Assembly (NCBI RefSeq): GCF_030812415.1
Contig: NZ_JAUSST010000001.1
Span: 496,001 to 560,000, forward strand
DNA: 64,000 nt
Direction of reading: 5' to 3'
Source: Paenibacillus harenae
GTDB lineage: Bacteria; Bacillota; Bacilli; Paenibacillales; Paenibacillaceae
The first letter of the stretch is position 1; every line of letters begins with the position of its first letter. Made by a program: the position numbers and the translations under genes. Below the pieces are notes generated by a model. It worked only from the letters and a program-made list of their open reading frames with translations, was not told the origin of the DNA and did no database searches. Below are positions 35,903 through 46,586 of this stretch, in pieces.

Positions 35903-36499
35903 TTATTGCTCGATAATCACTTGCCGCACTTTGTTCGCTATATCCACCCATTCATATCCGCCTGCGAGCCGGATCGAAGCCGTCCGGTTCTCGCCGATCG
36001 CATAGTTGAAGCCGCCCAGCGCCTGCTCCATCTCTTCGAAGTCTGCCTTAAGCGCCGCCAGCTGTTCTAGATCGCCGTCGCTTAGTTTGCCTTCGTGATG
36101 AGCGACTCCCGACAGTTTGGCCGCAGCAGCGTTGACATATGCTTCCGCTTCCTCCGCGCCGCTTGACCCGACGCCCTCGGACAGCTTTCCTGCCTCCATC
36201 ATCAGTTCGCTGACCGAATAGCCAAGCGTCGCCGCCCGGCCGATCTGATAGGCGAGCTCGTAGCGTTCAGCCTGCGTGGCGCTCTGAGCGAGCCCATCGA
36301 TCGTTTTCACCATTTCCTGAGCATAAAGCCGCGATTCCGTCAGTTTCTCAATAACTGTTTGTCCAATCTCGTAATTGTTCTGCTGCTTGTTCTGCAAATA
36401 TTGCGAATACAAAAACACGTTGCCGATCAAGCTGAATACGAGCAGGACAAGCGTAATGGGCAACGCAATAGGACGCTTGCCCGCTTTCTGCTTCTCCAT
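35903..36499 (-). CDS. membrane-anchored protein of unknown function downstream of addA
   Basis: 198 residues: one N-terminal membrane segment (about 12-32) then an extracytoplasmic, mostly helical domain rich in A and E. No catalytic motif. SD GAAGGAGTG, 65 bases after addA. It may be co-transcribed with addAB; function unknown. Confidence 0.6.
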   Translation of the reverse strand: MEKQKAGKRPIALPITLVLLVFSLIGNVFLYSQYLQNKQQNNYEIGQTVIEKLTESRLYAQEMVKTIDGLAQSATQAERYELAYQIGRAATLGYSVSELMMEAGKLSEGVGSSGAEEAEAYVNAAAAKLSGVAHHEGKLSDGDLEQLAALKADFEEMEQALGGFNYAIGENRTASIRLAGGYEWVDIANKVRQVIIEQ

Positions 36500-36564
36500 T
36501 GCTTCAGCACTCCTTCTACTTGTTCAAGTTATTTCATTCACAGGCAAAGCTGCTTGCAAGGGTT

Positions 36565-39500
36565 CTAGCCCCTAAGCTTAACAGATTGTCCGCCATCGAA
36601 AAAGAACACATAGCTTTCGTCGATGCGCCTTCCCAATACCGATTCAATGGCCTCCGCATACAGTTCAAGCTGGAAGCGGTGGCGCTCGGCGGCACGTTCC
36701 CAATCCTTCATGTAGATGCGGTCGGTCTTGTAATCGAGGAGGACGACGCCCGCTTCGTCTTCGAATAAGCAGTCGATAACGCCTTGGATCAGTATGGGCT
36801 CGCCTTCCAGCTTGCCTTCCGATCCCGGATAGACGCGGCTTGCCGGGAACATGCAGCTGAACGGCACTTCCCGTCTAACCCATTCCGCGCGGCGCAGCCT
36901 TTGTCCAAGATCGCTCTCGAAGAACGCGGATACAGCGTTCAAATCAATCGCTTCGGCATGTTTAACGGACAATAACCGTCTTGCAATCATGTGATCCAGC
37001 GTTTCCTGCAGATGCTCCAGATCGGTCGAAGCAGTCAACGATACATGCTGCATGAGAAGATGGTTCGCCGAACCTTTCTCCGCCGCCGTTAATGCGATTT
37101 CCTCCATGAATGAAGGTCGCCGCAGCCTGAATGTATAGCTTCCGCCTAGGCTGTCTGCGGACGTAGAAGCCGCTTCGTTCGTGGACGAGGGATTGCTCGC
37201 GAATGACTGCGATTTTGCTTCATCCTGCGAATGCGAATAAAGCTCCGTTGCATCGTCAGGCGTTTCGGCGTACAGCCGCTTCATCTCCGTTACCGACGTC
37301 TTCGCGGCTATCCCGGAAGCTGCTTGATGCGGATAGCGCCACTCCAGGCGGCTGCGAAGCTGCTCATCGGCTTCAATATCCTCAAGCAGCGCGAGCGACG
37401 CCACCGCCTGCAGCCGCTCTTCCTTCTCCGCATCAAGCTCCAGCCGTTCGGAAGCGGCAGCCGCTTCAACGCCGAAAATAGCCGCTGGAACAATGCCAGT
37501 CTCCCATTCCAGTATCGAAGCGCGCCCGTCTTCTTCGTTTTCTGCGATGGTTAGCTGCATATGGCTTGCAGCAAGCGGACCGAGCCAATCGATGAACGAT
37601 CGGGCGGACGCGATTCTGAAGTCGGGCAATTGCCCGTTCTCGTCGACGGAGGCCAGCCAGCGCTTAAGCTTTGCTTCGGCGCCCGACACAGTGCCGACAA
37701 GAAACATTTTCTCCTTCGGACGGGTTAAAGCGACATATAGGATACGCATTTCCTCTGCCAGCATTTCCATGCGCATCGTTCGTCTTATTGACAAATACGG
37801 CAATGACGGGTAACTGATGCGCAGCTCCGTATCTACGACGCGTGGACCGAAGCCAAGCTGCTTGTGCATGAGGAAGGAGCTGCGTATATCTTGCTGGTTG
37901 AACATCTTCCCAAGACCTGCTACGAATACAACGGGAAATTCCAGCCCTTTGCTCTTATGAATGGACATGATCCGGACGACATCTTCCTGTTCGCCTAGCG
38001 CTCTGGCTGTACCTAAGTCGCCGCCGCTGTCTCTCATGCGCTCGATGAAGCGCAGGAAGCGGAACAGTCCGCGGAACGAGGTCGCCTCATACTGGCGTGC
38101 GCGATCATGAAGCGCGCGCAGGTTCGCTTGACGCTGAATGCCTCCGGGCAAGCCTCCGACAAAATCAAAGTAACCGGTCTCGCGATAAATATCCCACAGC
38201 AAATCCGCTAGCGAGCCTTGTCTCGCTTCATCGCGCCATCTATCGAGCTTCATAAGAAACCCGTTTAGCTTGCGTCTTGTTTCCTCTTCCAGACGTAGAT
38301 CTACAGCTGCCCGCAGTACGGCGTCATAATAAGTCGAACCCGAAGATTGTATGCGTATTTTCGCCAGCTCCTCCGCCTTAAGCGAATAGAGCGGTGATCG
38401 AAGCGCGGCTGCCAGCGGGATATCCTGATACGGATTGTCTATAACGCGAAGCATGGAGAGCATCGTCTCCACCTCGGTCGCATCGAAGTAGCCGCTGCTA
38501 AGCTCCGCGTAAGCGGGAATGCCAGCCGCTTGCAGCTCCTCGATAATGATCGGAGCCCACTGCTGCGTCGCCCGGAGCAGGATGACGATATCGCGCCATT
38601 GCAATGTCCTGCTCTGTCCGCTCCTGCCGTCATACACCTTGAATCCGCTATCCAGCATAGAGCGAACCTGCCCGGCCATCCATCTTGCTTCTAACTGAGC
38701 CGTCTGAAGCTCCTGCGCGTTGTCAGCCGATGCCGCTCCACCGGCAGCCCTCTCTTGGTCATCATCCTCCGTTGCCGATGAATAGGCGCTTGCTCCGGAT
38801 TCGTCCTCGCCATCTTCTTCATTGTCTCCGCCGCTGCCTTTGTCGAGCACGGCGAATTGAATTTGGAACGTATTCGGCGACTGCAGCGGCGGAGGCGGAT
38901 AAGAGGCACCGCATACAAGCTCCGCCCGCCGGTCGTAATCCATCTCGGCTACGCTCTCGCGCATAATGGAGCGGAATACGTCATTAACGCCGTCTACGAC
39001 TTCCGAACGGCTGCGGAAGTTGCGGGCCAGATCGATGCGCAGTCCTTGCTCGGCACTGGCGACACCTGCATCCTCAAGCTCCTTCCGAGTCGCATAAGAT
39101 TTATACTTGCGCAGGAACAAGGTAGGATCGGCAAGACGGAAGCGATAGATGCTCTGCTTCACATCGCCAACCATGAACCGGTTGCCGCTTCCTGCTCGTT
39201 CGATCAGCGATACGATCGCTTCTTGTACCATATTCGTATCCTGATACTCGTCCAATAGGATTTCGTCGAATTGCTGCTGGAACTCGAGCGCCGCAATCGA
39301 TGGCTTCAGCTCCTGCGGCGTGGAACTTGGATCGCGAAGAATGCGCAGGCAATAATGCTCCAGATCGCCGAAGTCCAGCAGCCCTTTCGCTCTCTTGGCC
39401 GCTTCGTAGCCTTCGCCAAAGGCAATGACCAGCTCGGCCAGCGCCGCCATTAACGGCGCCAGCTCCTGGAGCTCCTCCAGAAACTGCTCGGCCGTTCGTC

Positions 39501-40485
39501 CGAATAATTCGGCAGCCAGTCCGGCAACGAGCTTCTTTGCCTGATCGCGAAGCGCCTTCGCCTGCTCTTGCAGCTCCTTGTCGTATTCATCTCCGCGCAT
39601 CGCCTTCAGCTTACCGAACAGTGCCGTCTGAAACGGCTCCGACCAGCTCTCCCAGCCCTTCGCCTTGACGCATGCCATCAATTGCTCAATGACATGAAGA
39701 TCCTCTTCGAAAGTTGCCGCATACGGCGAAGGACCGGCCGGCTGGCGCGTAAGCTCCATCGCTTGCTGCAGCAGCGACGCGGCGCCTTCAAGCGTCAGGA
39801 GCACATGGCCGGATAAGCTCCTGACCCATTCGCTCTCGCCGAGCGCGGCGGTATCCTTAAGGTCAAATGCCGCGGCGGTCTGTCTAAGCCAATAAGATGG
39901 CCAAGGATGGCTTTGCGCGAAATCGTACAACTGTTGTACGAGCCGGTAGAGCGGCTCGTCGCCGCGCTCGCCGCCGAACTTGTCGGCAAGCTTCAAGAAG
40001 GCGCCGTTGTCGCCGGGCGACTCGTACTTCCGCTCGAACAATTGGTCGAGCACGTCGAGCCGCATAAGCCCGCTTTCCGTTTCATTCGCGATTCGAAAGC
40101 CCGGATCGAGTCCGATCAATGGATAATAGCGGCGAATGACGTCCAGACAGAAGGAATGCAGAGTCGTAATCGATGCGCGGTTCATGAGCGCAAGCTGCTT
40201 GCGCAGATGCTCCGAATCCGGCTTGCGTTCCAGCTCCTTCTCAAGCGCGATGCGGATGCGGTCCTTCATCTCCGCAGCCGCCGCCTTTGTGAAGGTTGCC
40301 ACGAGCAGCCGGTCTACGTCGGTATTCGCCGATATTTTGCGAATGATCCGCTCTACAAGCACGGCCGTCTTGCCCGAGCCGGCAGCAGCGGCTACTAGCA
40401 CGTTCGAACCGCTTGTCACGATGGCATCCCACTGGTCGTCCGTCCATGTGCTGTTCTCAGGTTTAGGTACTATGGATGCTTTCAT
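36565..40485 (-). CDS. addA: helicase-exonuclease AddA
   Basis: 1306 residues. UvrD-like helicase with Walker A VLVAAAAGSGKTAVL, DEYQDTN, and a C-terminal RecB-type nuclease (VVLLDYKTDRI; Asp and Lys seen). With AddB it resects double-strand breaks to Chi-like sites. The start at 40485 has GAAGGAGTG; the longer frame to 40518 is in addB. A Glu/Asp-rich loop near 545-575 is a low-complexity insert. SD lies within the last codons of addB. Confidence 0.97.
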   Translation of the reverse strand: MKASIVPKPENSTWTDDQWDAIVTSGSNVLVAAAAGSGKTAVLVERIIRKISANTDVDRLLVATFTKAAAAEMKDRIRIALEKELERKPDSEHLRKQLALMNRASITTLHSFCLDVIRRYYPLIGLDPGFRIANETESGLMRLDVLDQLFERKYESPGDNGAFLKLADKFGGERGDEPLYRLVQQLYDFAQSHPWPSYWLRQTAAAFDLKDTAALGESEWVRSLSGHVLLTLEGAASLLQQAMELTRQPAGPSPYAATFEEDLHVIEQLMACVKAKGWESWSEPFQTALFGKLKAMRGDEYDKELQEQAKALRDQAKKLVAGLAAELFGRTAEQFLEELQELAPLMAALAELVIAFGEGYEAAKRAKGLLDFGDLEHYCLRILRDPSSTPQELKPSIAALEFQQQFDEILLDEYQDTNMVQEAIVSLIERAGSGNRFMVGDVKQSIYRFRLADPTLFLRKYKSYATRKELEDAGVASAEQGLRIDLARNFRSRSEVVDGVNDVFRSIMRESVAEMDYDRRAELVCGASYPPPPLQSPNTFQIQFAVLDKGSGGDNEEDGEDESGASAYSSATEDDDQERAAGGAASADNAQELQTAQLEARWMAGQVRSMLDSGFKVYDGRSGQSRTLQWRDIVILLRATQQWAPIIIEELQAAGIPAYAELSSGYFDATEVETMLSMLRVIDNPYQDIPLAAALRSPLYSLKAEELAKIRIQSSGSTYYDAVLRAAVDLRLEEETRRKLNGFLMKLDRWRDEARQGSLADLLWDIYRETGYFDFVGGLPGGIQRQANLRALHDRARQYEATSFRGLFRFLRFIERMRDSGGDLGTARALGEQEDVVRIMSIHKSKGLEFPVVFVAGLGKMFNQQDIRSSFLMHKQLGFGPRVVDTELRISYPSLPYLSIRRTMRMEMLAEEMRILYVALTRPKEKMFLVGTVSGAEAKLKRWLASVDENGQLPDFRIASARSFIDWLGPLAASHMQLTIAENEEDGRASILEWETGIVPAAIFGVEAAAASERLELDAEKEERLQAVASLALLEDIEADEQLRSRLEWRYPHQAASGIAAKTSVTEMKRLYAETPDDATELYSHSQDEAKSQSFASNPSSTNEAASTSADSLGGSYTFRLRRPSFMEEIALTAAEKGSANHLLMQHVSLTASTDLEHLQETLDHMIARRLLSVKHAEAIDLNAVSAFFESDLGQRLRRAEWVRREVPFSCMFPASRVYPGSEGKLEGEPILIQGVIDCLFEDEAGVVLLDYKTDRIYMKDWERAAERHRFQLELYAEAIESVLGRRIDESYVFFFDGGQSVKLRG

Positions 40486-40493
40486 CGTCGCCG

Positions 40494-43400
40494 TCACTCC
40501 TTCTCGAGCTGCTGCCAAATCTCGTCCTTGCCTGGCTTGTTCAGCTTTCTGTATTCATTACCTTCGAACAGCGTGTCGAATTGGCATACTGCTTTATAAT
40601 CGCAATACTGGCAGGGCGACTTCGCCCCCATCCTATACGGCTCGATCGACACTTTGCCGCCTTGAATCGATTCCCCGATGCGGGCAATCTCGCCTCGTAC
40701 CGAACGGCGAAGCTTGTCCCATTGTTCGTTCGTTACAACCGAGGAGCTGCTGTAGAAGCTCCCGTCGCGCTTCAGCGCTACAGGAAGAAGCTCCGAATAT
40801 CCGGTCTCCAGCTCATCGTCCATCAGCCTGACCGTTTCCGCGTGCGCGGTGACGAGACCGCGCATCTTGAACCGCTTAAGCAATTGTCCGTTTGCCTCTG
40901 CCTTGCCAAGTCCGTTAGGCATGGCAAGCACCGGATTGTGCACATGAAAGTACAGCACCCCCGCCGGTGAAGCTTCTTGTCCCAGCCAAACGGACGAATG
41001 GGTAACGAGCACATCGAGATAGGTCAGCATTTGCAGCGACAAGCCGTGAAGAACCTCTTCAAGCTTCAAATGGGTTGCGCTGGATTTGTAATCGAGCACG
41101 CGCAGCAGCAAGCCGTCATCGGTCTGGGCAGCATCGACGCGGTCGATCCGGCCAATGATCTCAATCTCTCCGCCGGCAGGCAGCGGAATGATCAAGGATG
41201 GGAGCGTGCCGTCCGGGCCAAAATCAATCTCCGTGCCGATAGGCTGGAACTGCGCCCTTCTTGCATGCTCGCCAAGCATCGCCGCCGCTTGTCCCACGAT
41301 CTCCTTCAGCTTACGCGCGATGAATTGGAATCGTCCGCTGCTAAGCAATATCTGCGATTGAAGTTTCGGAATAAGCTCATCGACCGTCTGGTCTGCGATG
41401 GCTTTGATCTCGGCGGGCGGCATCGTCCCCCATCTTCCTCCGAGACCGGTAGCCATGCGGCTGAGCGCAGCGTGGAACAATTGGCCTACATCCGGCGCAG
41501 CGAGCCTGTACATCCGCCGCTCGCGCAGCTTCAAGCCATGAATGGCGAAGTGCTGGAACGGGCAGGCAACGAAACGTTCCATTCGCGAGACGCTGACTTT
41601 AAGCCGTTCGCCGTATAACTCTCTAGCGGTCTCCTGGCGAATATAGAACTCTTGGTTAATATAGCCAAGCGACGAGACGAGCAGCTCCAGCTTATGCTGC
41701 CATTCCGGACGGACGGCGAACCAGTTGTATATGTCCCACCAGAACGGAGCAATATAGCCTTCCTGCCGATAGTCTTGAAACGCGGCAATCAAATAGGATA
41801 AAGCGCGTTCGGGATGCGCAATGAACCGGCGCTGCTCCTCAACCTTCAATGCCGCGGACGGCTGGGCCGCCGATGCGTCGACAGGGATGCCGGGAAACAG
41901 CTGCTTCATATGTCGCACAATCTCCGAGGGCAGCAAGCTCTTGCCTTCTTCGTCGGCCTGCGCCCAGCTTAGCCATAAGTGACGGCTCGGCGTCGTTAAA
42001 GCGTTGTAGATCATGAACCGCTCGTCCAACAAGCGGCGTCTCACGCCAGGCGCCATCGGCGTGCCACCCTCGGCCAACCGCTCCCGCTCCGCCTCGGTCA
42101 GAATGCCGTCTTCCTTCACGCGCATCGGTACGACGCCGTCATTAGCCCCAAGGACGTAACAAACCCGCACCTGTCCGGATCGCGTCCGATCCATGCTGCC
42201 AATCAGCACCTGATCGAGCGCAGGCGGAACGGCGGCAAGCTTCAAGCTGTCAAGCCCCGCTTCCACCATGCCTGCGAACAATTCCGGCGCGACTTGCTGC
42301 TGTCCGGCGAGCTCGACAAGCTGATCGAGCAGTTGCATAACGCCGTCCCAAAGCTGGCGATGGCTTCTTGCCCGCTGGACGCGGCCCGCTTCCGTATCTT
42401 GCCTGCTCCAGCGCTCCAGCTTATCGGCGGCGTCCATATGGTCAAGCAATCGGTAGAGCGCTTCGCACATCGCTTGTATGTTGTCGGCCTTGGCAAGCGT
42501 TTCGCCGAAGCGGCGAAGCGGCGGCACGACCGCTTCGCTGGCTGCGAAGACGATATCGAACTCGCGTTGCGCCTTTTCGCTAATTTTCGTCTCCATCTCG
42601 GAATCGTCATCCAGCGACTGTTGAACGAGCGGATGCCAGCGTTTGCGATCGAGCCACTTCCAACCGTCGATCCCGGCTGCGAGAGCGTAGTTTTCCAGCA
42701 GGTCGAACCATTCTCTCGGCAAGCTATTATCGATAGGGAACAGCATCTCCGTTTTTATGCAACGAAAAACAGCATCATAGCGCCAGCCGTACAGTACCGT
42801 CTCCAAGGCTGAACGGATGAACTCGACGAGCGGATGATGATGTGCCTTCTGCTTCTGATCGACGAAGAAAGGAATGCCGTAATCGGCAAAAATAAGGGCA
42901 ATATAATCCGAATAATCTTCCGCATTGCGAACCATGACGGCCATATCGCGCCATCGAAGCTGCTCCGTCCTCGCTCTGCTAACCATATCTCTGGCTACCG
43001 ATTCAACCTCTGCACGTCGATTCGCAGCCGCATGCAAAGACAAGCCGCATTTCTCGTGCTCGGCCTGCAGCATCGTCTTATCGGGTAATAACATCGGAAT
43101 GCGTTCTCCGTAATGCTTCTCGATATGAGCAAGCATCGGGCTATCGCTGAATCTGCTTTTCTCCGCCACTCCGAGCAGCAAAGGGGGCAGCACTTCCACA
43201 TCGTTCGCGACAGCAAGCTCCATGAGCTTATTGAACGTCTCCGCTGTGGGATGGAACAGTTCCAGCTCATGAGGCTGCTCGCCGATTGCATAAGGACGGT
43301 CCAGCGTTAACGATACCGTGACGCTCGTACCGGATGCGAGCAGCGCGCCAAGCGCCTCATATTCCGTCGGCGTGAACCCGTAGAAGCCGTCGATCCATAT

Positions 43401-44003
43401 CTCCGCTCCGCGCATCGACGGAGCGTCCGCGAATCCCTGGCGCAAATATTGCAAGTAATCTTCTGCGTCGATATACTTGCCGGCCAGCTCTTGCTCCATC
43501 TGCCCGTAAACAAGCTGCAAATCATGCAGCTTGCGCTTCAGGAGTACTGAGTGTTCGCTGCCGGAATCATCCATATTGCGCTTCAATAACTCCGAATCGA
43601 CACCGTACCGCTTCCATTCCGTCAGCAGCTCGGCCAGCCGTTCAATAAAACCGGGCTGCTCGGCGCCGCTCTGGAACAGCTCTAGCTGCGAGCCGAACTT
43701 ATGGACGATTTTATAGAGCAGCATATGCTTGCCCGTATCGTTAATCGGCACGAGTGACGTTCCGCCCGTCTCCTGCATGACGCGAAACGCAAGACGGCGA
43801 AAGCTTAGCGCTTGCGCTCTGATCGTGCCATTCAAGCCGCTATTCTGGAGGAGGGCATATTCGGTTTGGAAGGTAGCTTGCTCCGGCACGAGCATAATAA
43901 GCGGTCCGCCATCAGGCTTCTCCCTAAGCCTGTCGCGAATTTCATTAAGACAGCAGGTCGTCTTGCCTGCTCCCGAACGACCGATGACATAGCGCAGCGA
44001 CAT
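40494..44003 (-). CDS. addB: helicase-exonuclease AddB
   Basis: 1169 residues. Walker A GRSGAGKTTCCL at 8-19, inactivated-helicase core, RecB-type nuclease near the C-terminus (LRVLDYKSSATHL), and four Cys for an iron-sulfur cluster (one in VACPFQHF, three in CQYCDYKAVCQ). Heterodimer with AddA. Overlaps nothing; eight bases before addA. Confidence 0.96.
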   Translation of the reverse strand: MSLRYVIGRSGAGKTTCCLNEIRDRLREKPDGGPLIMLVPEQATFQTEYALLQNSGLNGTIRAQALSFRRLAFRVMQETGGTSLVPINDTGKHMLLYKIVHKFGSQLELFQSGAEQPGFIERLAELLTEWKRYGVDSELLKRNMDDSGSEHSVLLKRKLHDLQLVYGQMEQELAGKYIDAEDYLQYLRQGFADAPSMRGAEIWIDGFYGFTPTEYEALGALLASGTSVTVSLTLDRPYAIGEQPHELELFHPTAETFNKLMELAVANDVEVLPPLLLGVAEKSRFSDSPMLAHIEKHYGERIPMLLPDKTMLQAEHEKCGLSLHAAANRRAEVESVARDMVSRARTEQLRWRDMAVMVRNAEDYSDYIALIFADYGIPFFVDQKQKAHHHPLVEFIRSALETVLYGWRYDAVFRCIKTEMLFPIDNSLPREWFDLLENYALAAGIDGWKWLDRKRWHPLVQQSLDDDSEMETKISEKAQREFDIVFAASEAVVPPLRRFGETLAKADNIQAMCEALYRLLDHMDAADKLERWSRQDTEAGRVQRARSHRQLWDGVMQLLDQLVELAGQQQVAPELFAGMVEAGLDSLKLAAVPPALDQVLIGSMDRTRSGQVRVCYVLGANDGVVPMRVKEDGILTEAERERLAEGGTPMAPGVRRRLLDERFMIYNALTTPSRHLWLSWAQADEEGKSLLPSEIVRHMKQLFPGIPVDASAAQPSAALKVEEQRRFIAHPERALSYLIAAFQDYRQEGYIAPFWWDIYNWFAVRPEWQHKLELLVSSLGYINQEFYIRQETARELYGERLKVSVSRMERFVACPFQHFAIHGLKLRERRMYRLAAPDVGQLFHAALSRMATGLGGRWGTMPPAEIKAIADQTVDELIPKLQSQILLSSGRFQFIARKLKEIVGQAAAMLGEHARRAQFQPIGTEIDFGPDGTLPSLIIPLPAGGEIEIIGRIDRVDAAQTDDGLLLRVLDYKSSATHLKLEEVLHGLSLQMLTYLDVLVTHSSVWLGQEASPAGVLYFHVHNPVLAMPNGLGKAEANGQLLKRFKMRGLVTAHAETVRLMDDELETGYSELLPVALKRDGSFYSSSSVVTNEQWDKLRRSVRGEIARIGESIQGGKVSIEPYRMGAKSPCQYCDYKAVCQFDTLFEGNEYRKLNKPGKDEIWQQLEKE

Positions 44004-44047
44004 ATCCCTTTTCTCCCCTCTCCCATTTCCATGTGAGTTGCTGCATT

Positions 44048-45430
44048 CTATTTGCTTCGAACCTCGAACACGGCGAACTTCAAGTAATGTCCTTCGCTAA
44101 CTCCGAGCAGCTGCGGATGATCTTTGCCGGCTGCGCGCCATTCGATCAAGCGAAGCAGCTTGCCTGCGTCGGAGGCGGCATCTTGAATGGTCTCTAAGAA
44201 CAGCTCCGGCTTCATATGATACGAGCAGCTAGCGGTAACGAGATAGCCGCCTTCATTGACGAGCTTCATCCCTTGCAGATTTATATCTTTATAGCCCCTA
44301 ACAGCTCCAGGCACCGCGCTCTTCGTCTTCGCGAATGCAGGCGGATCCAAAATAACGACATCCCATGTACGTCCGGCGTTCTCGAGCGGCTTCGACGTAT
44401 CAACGCCTGCGCTGCTGCGCTGCTTGCGTTCATCGAGTCCCTTCACCTGCGAGCGCAAATAATCGAACGCATCCGCGACAACGAATTCAACCCGATCGGT
44501 GAAGCCGTTTCGCTCCGCGTTGCGACGCGCCGTGTCGATCGCATGCTCCGAAATATCAAGGCAAGTGACCTTCTTCGCCCCGTACTTGCACGCATGCAGC
44601 GTGAAGCTCCCCGTATGCGCGAAGCATTCGAGCACCGTAGCCCCGTCCCAATAAGGGAACGTCACGACTTTGCCATTCGCGTTAACAGGGACAAGGCGCT
44701 CTTCGGCTCCAGGAGCGGGATTCTCGTCCTGCAACGACGGATCAGGCTGCAAGCGAATGCCGCTCCGTCCTCCCCAGCCTTTCATTAGCGGAGCGATAGA
44801 CGCGCGATTCTCTCGTTGGTCGAAGAAATAACCGGTCTTCTGACCTTCTACGATGTCGACCTCCACCTTCAAGCCGTTCTCCTCGATCTCCACGATGGCT
44901 GGACATTCGCCGTACAAGACTCCCGTCCGCTCCTCAAGCCCTTCCAGCAAACGTACGCCGACGTCGCTGCGCTCATAAATGCCTTTGGGCTGAAATACGG
45001 CCACGAGCTCATTCACAAGCGCCTCTCGTCTTACATCCATCCCGAGCGTAAGCACTTGGATAACGAGCATGCCGCCAAACCGGTCGACTACGAGTCCCGG
45101 AAGGAAATCGGCTTCGCCGTATACAAGCCTGCAATCGGCGTCGTTGACGAAACGCGCTCGATGCTCCTTGCATTGCTCGAAGCGGCTGCGGAAGAATGCG
45201 CCGTCCATGGACTCAATCGGCGAATAGGAGACAATCCGGACTGTAATCTGCGATTTCGGATTCCAGTAGCCCGTCGCCAAATACCTTCCTTGATGATTCA
45301 CGACATCGACGAGATCGCCTGCCGCAGCTAAACCCTCCAATCGGTCGATTTCACTCGCGTATACCCACGGATGACCTTGCTCCAGCCTCTTTTTGCGCGA
45401 TTTCAGTAGAAAAAGTTTTGCATTGCCCAT
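44048..45430 (-). CDS. class I SAM-dependent rRNA methyltransferase, RlmI-like, with two insertions
   Basis: 460 residues. PUA-like N-terminus (GHPWVYASEID) then methyltransferase with TVLECFAHTGSFTLHA and catalytic VILDPPAFAKTKS (362-370). RlmI/YwbD members methylate 23S rRNA cytosine. Compared with what I recall of the family (about 400 residues) it carries extra segments near 219-263 and 329-354. No clear SD before 45430. Confidence 0.85.
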   Translation of the reverse strand: MGNAKLFLLKSRKKRLEQGHPWVYASEIDRLEGLAAAGDLVDVVNHQGRYLATGYWNPKSQITVRIVSYSPIESMDGAFFRSRFEQCKEHRARFVNDADCRLVYGEADFLPGLVVDRFGGMLVIQVLTLGMDVRREALVNELVAVFQPKGIYERSDVGVRLLEGLEERTGVLYGECPAIVEIEENGLKVEVDIVEGQKTGYFFDQRENRASIAPLMKGWGGRSGIRLQPDPSLQDENPAPGAEERLVPVNANGKVVTFPYWDGATVLECFAHTGSFTLHACKYGAKKVTCLDISEHAIDTARRNAERNGFTDRVEFVVADAFDYLRSQVKGLDERKQRSSAGVDTSKPLENAGRTWDVVILDPPAFAKTKSAVPGAVRGYKDINLQGMKLVNEGGYLVTASCSYHMKPELFLETIQDAASDAGKLLRLIEWRAAGKDHPQLLGVSEGHYLKFAVFEVRSK

Positions 45431-45559
45431 CGTTCATAACGCCCTCTCTGCTCGTAGCTTGTCATGCTTGTCTTGCTTACAGCATATGTATAGTTGCAAC
45501 CGTTAACGGCTTGTACACGCCTGCGATAGCATTCTTATATCGGATAAAGGAGATTCGCT

Positions 45560-46537
45560 ATGCTTCAAACGATCCTTATACCCATGCTGCTAGGCTTCTC
45601 CGTATTCATGTGCGGCATGAAGCTCATGGAGCTTGCGCTTCACCAGCTTGCCGGCCCTTATCTTACTACGATGCTTCGACGATCTACCGCAACGCCCGTA
45701 CACGGACTCGCAATCGGAACGGTGACGACCGCTTTTCTCCAAAGCAGCACCGCCGTTACCGTTATTTCGATCGGTCTCGTCAACGCAGGCTTGCTCACTT
45801 TTCCAAGAACGCTAGGCATCATACTGGGAACCAATATAGGTACCAGTCTGACAACGGAACTTATCGGACTCAATTTGAACAAGCTGGCCATACCGATCAT
45901 GATCGTATCCATCGGCATATGGCTGCTCACCGCGCTTATCGGGGAAGTCAGACTATTTCCTTGGCTGCGGCGTTCGACGATGAAGCTTAATCCGATCAGA
46001 TCTGCATCAGTCGTACTTTGCGGCTTCGGTCTGCTCCTGACAGGCATGTCGATGATGCAGTCGATCGGCCCTGCCGTACAGCAAAGCGATTTGTTCAACT
46101 GGTTTATCGGAAAAGCGGACGACAGCCTCTGGTGGGGAATTGCGGCGGGCGCGCTTCTGACAGCGGCCGTTCACAGCAGCGCGGCCGTAATCGGCTTAGT
46201 CATGGGCTTCACCGCTATCGGCGCGATGCCGCTCGAGGTTGGAATCTCCGTCGTACTTGGCGCCAATATCGGCACCTGCTTCACGGCCATGCTTGCGTCG
46301 ATCGGCGGTTCGAAGGCGGGAAAGTACGTGGCACTGTCCCATGTACTGCTGAATGCCGGGGGCGCATTGCTTTTCTTGCCCTTTTTGCCCGAGCTGTCAT
46401 TCGTTTCCGAGTGGCTGTCAGATTCTCCGTCGGGACAAATCGCGCGCGCCCAAACGGTGTTCAATATACTGAGTTCCCTGCTGGCGCTTCCTTTCTGCTA
46501 CTTGCCCGCATTGCGAGGCATCGATAAACAGAGTTGA
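45560..46537 (+). CDS. nptA: Na/Pi cotransporter family protein
   Basis: 325 residues, about eight membrane segments. Two QSS/HSS repeats, FLQSSTAVTVISIGLV (about 56-71) and AVHSSAAVIGLVMG (about 195-208), are the inverted-repeat core of NptA/PNaS proteins. Lacks the C-terminal PhoU-like part found in many homologues. SD AAAGGAG seven bases before the ATG. Stands alone on the plus strand. Confidence 0.9.
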   Translation: MLQTILIPMLLGFSVFMCGMKLMELALHQLAGPYLTTMLRRSTATPVHGLAIGTVTTAFLQSSTAVTVISIGLVNAGLLTFPRTLGIILGTNIGTSLTTELIGLNLNKLAIPIMIVSIGIWLLTALIGEVRLFPWLRRSTMKLNPIRSASVVLCGFGLLLTGMSMMQSIGPAVQQSDLFNWFIGKADDSLWWGIAAGALLTAAVHSSAAVIGLVMGFTAIGAMPLEVGISVVLGANIGTCFTAMLASIGGSKAGKYVALSHVLLNAGGALLFLPFLPELSFVSEWLSDSPSGQIARAQTVFNILSSLLALPFCYLPALRGIDKQS

Positions 46538-46586
46538 AATAAAACTTCTATCAAAGTCATTCGAGGATGTGCGAGTGAGGAATCCC

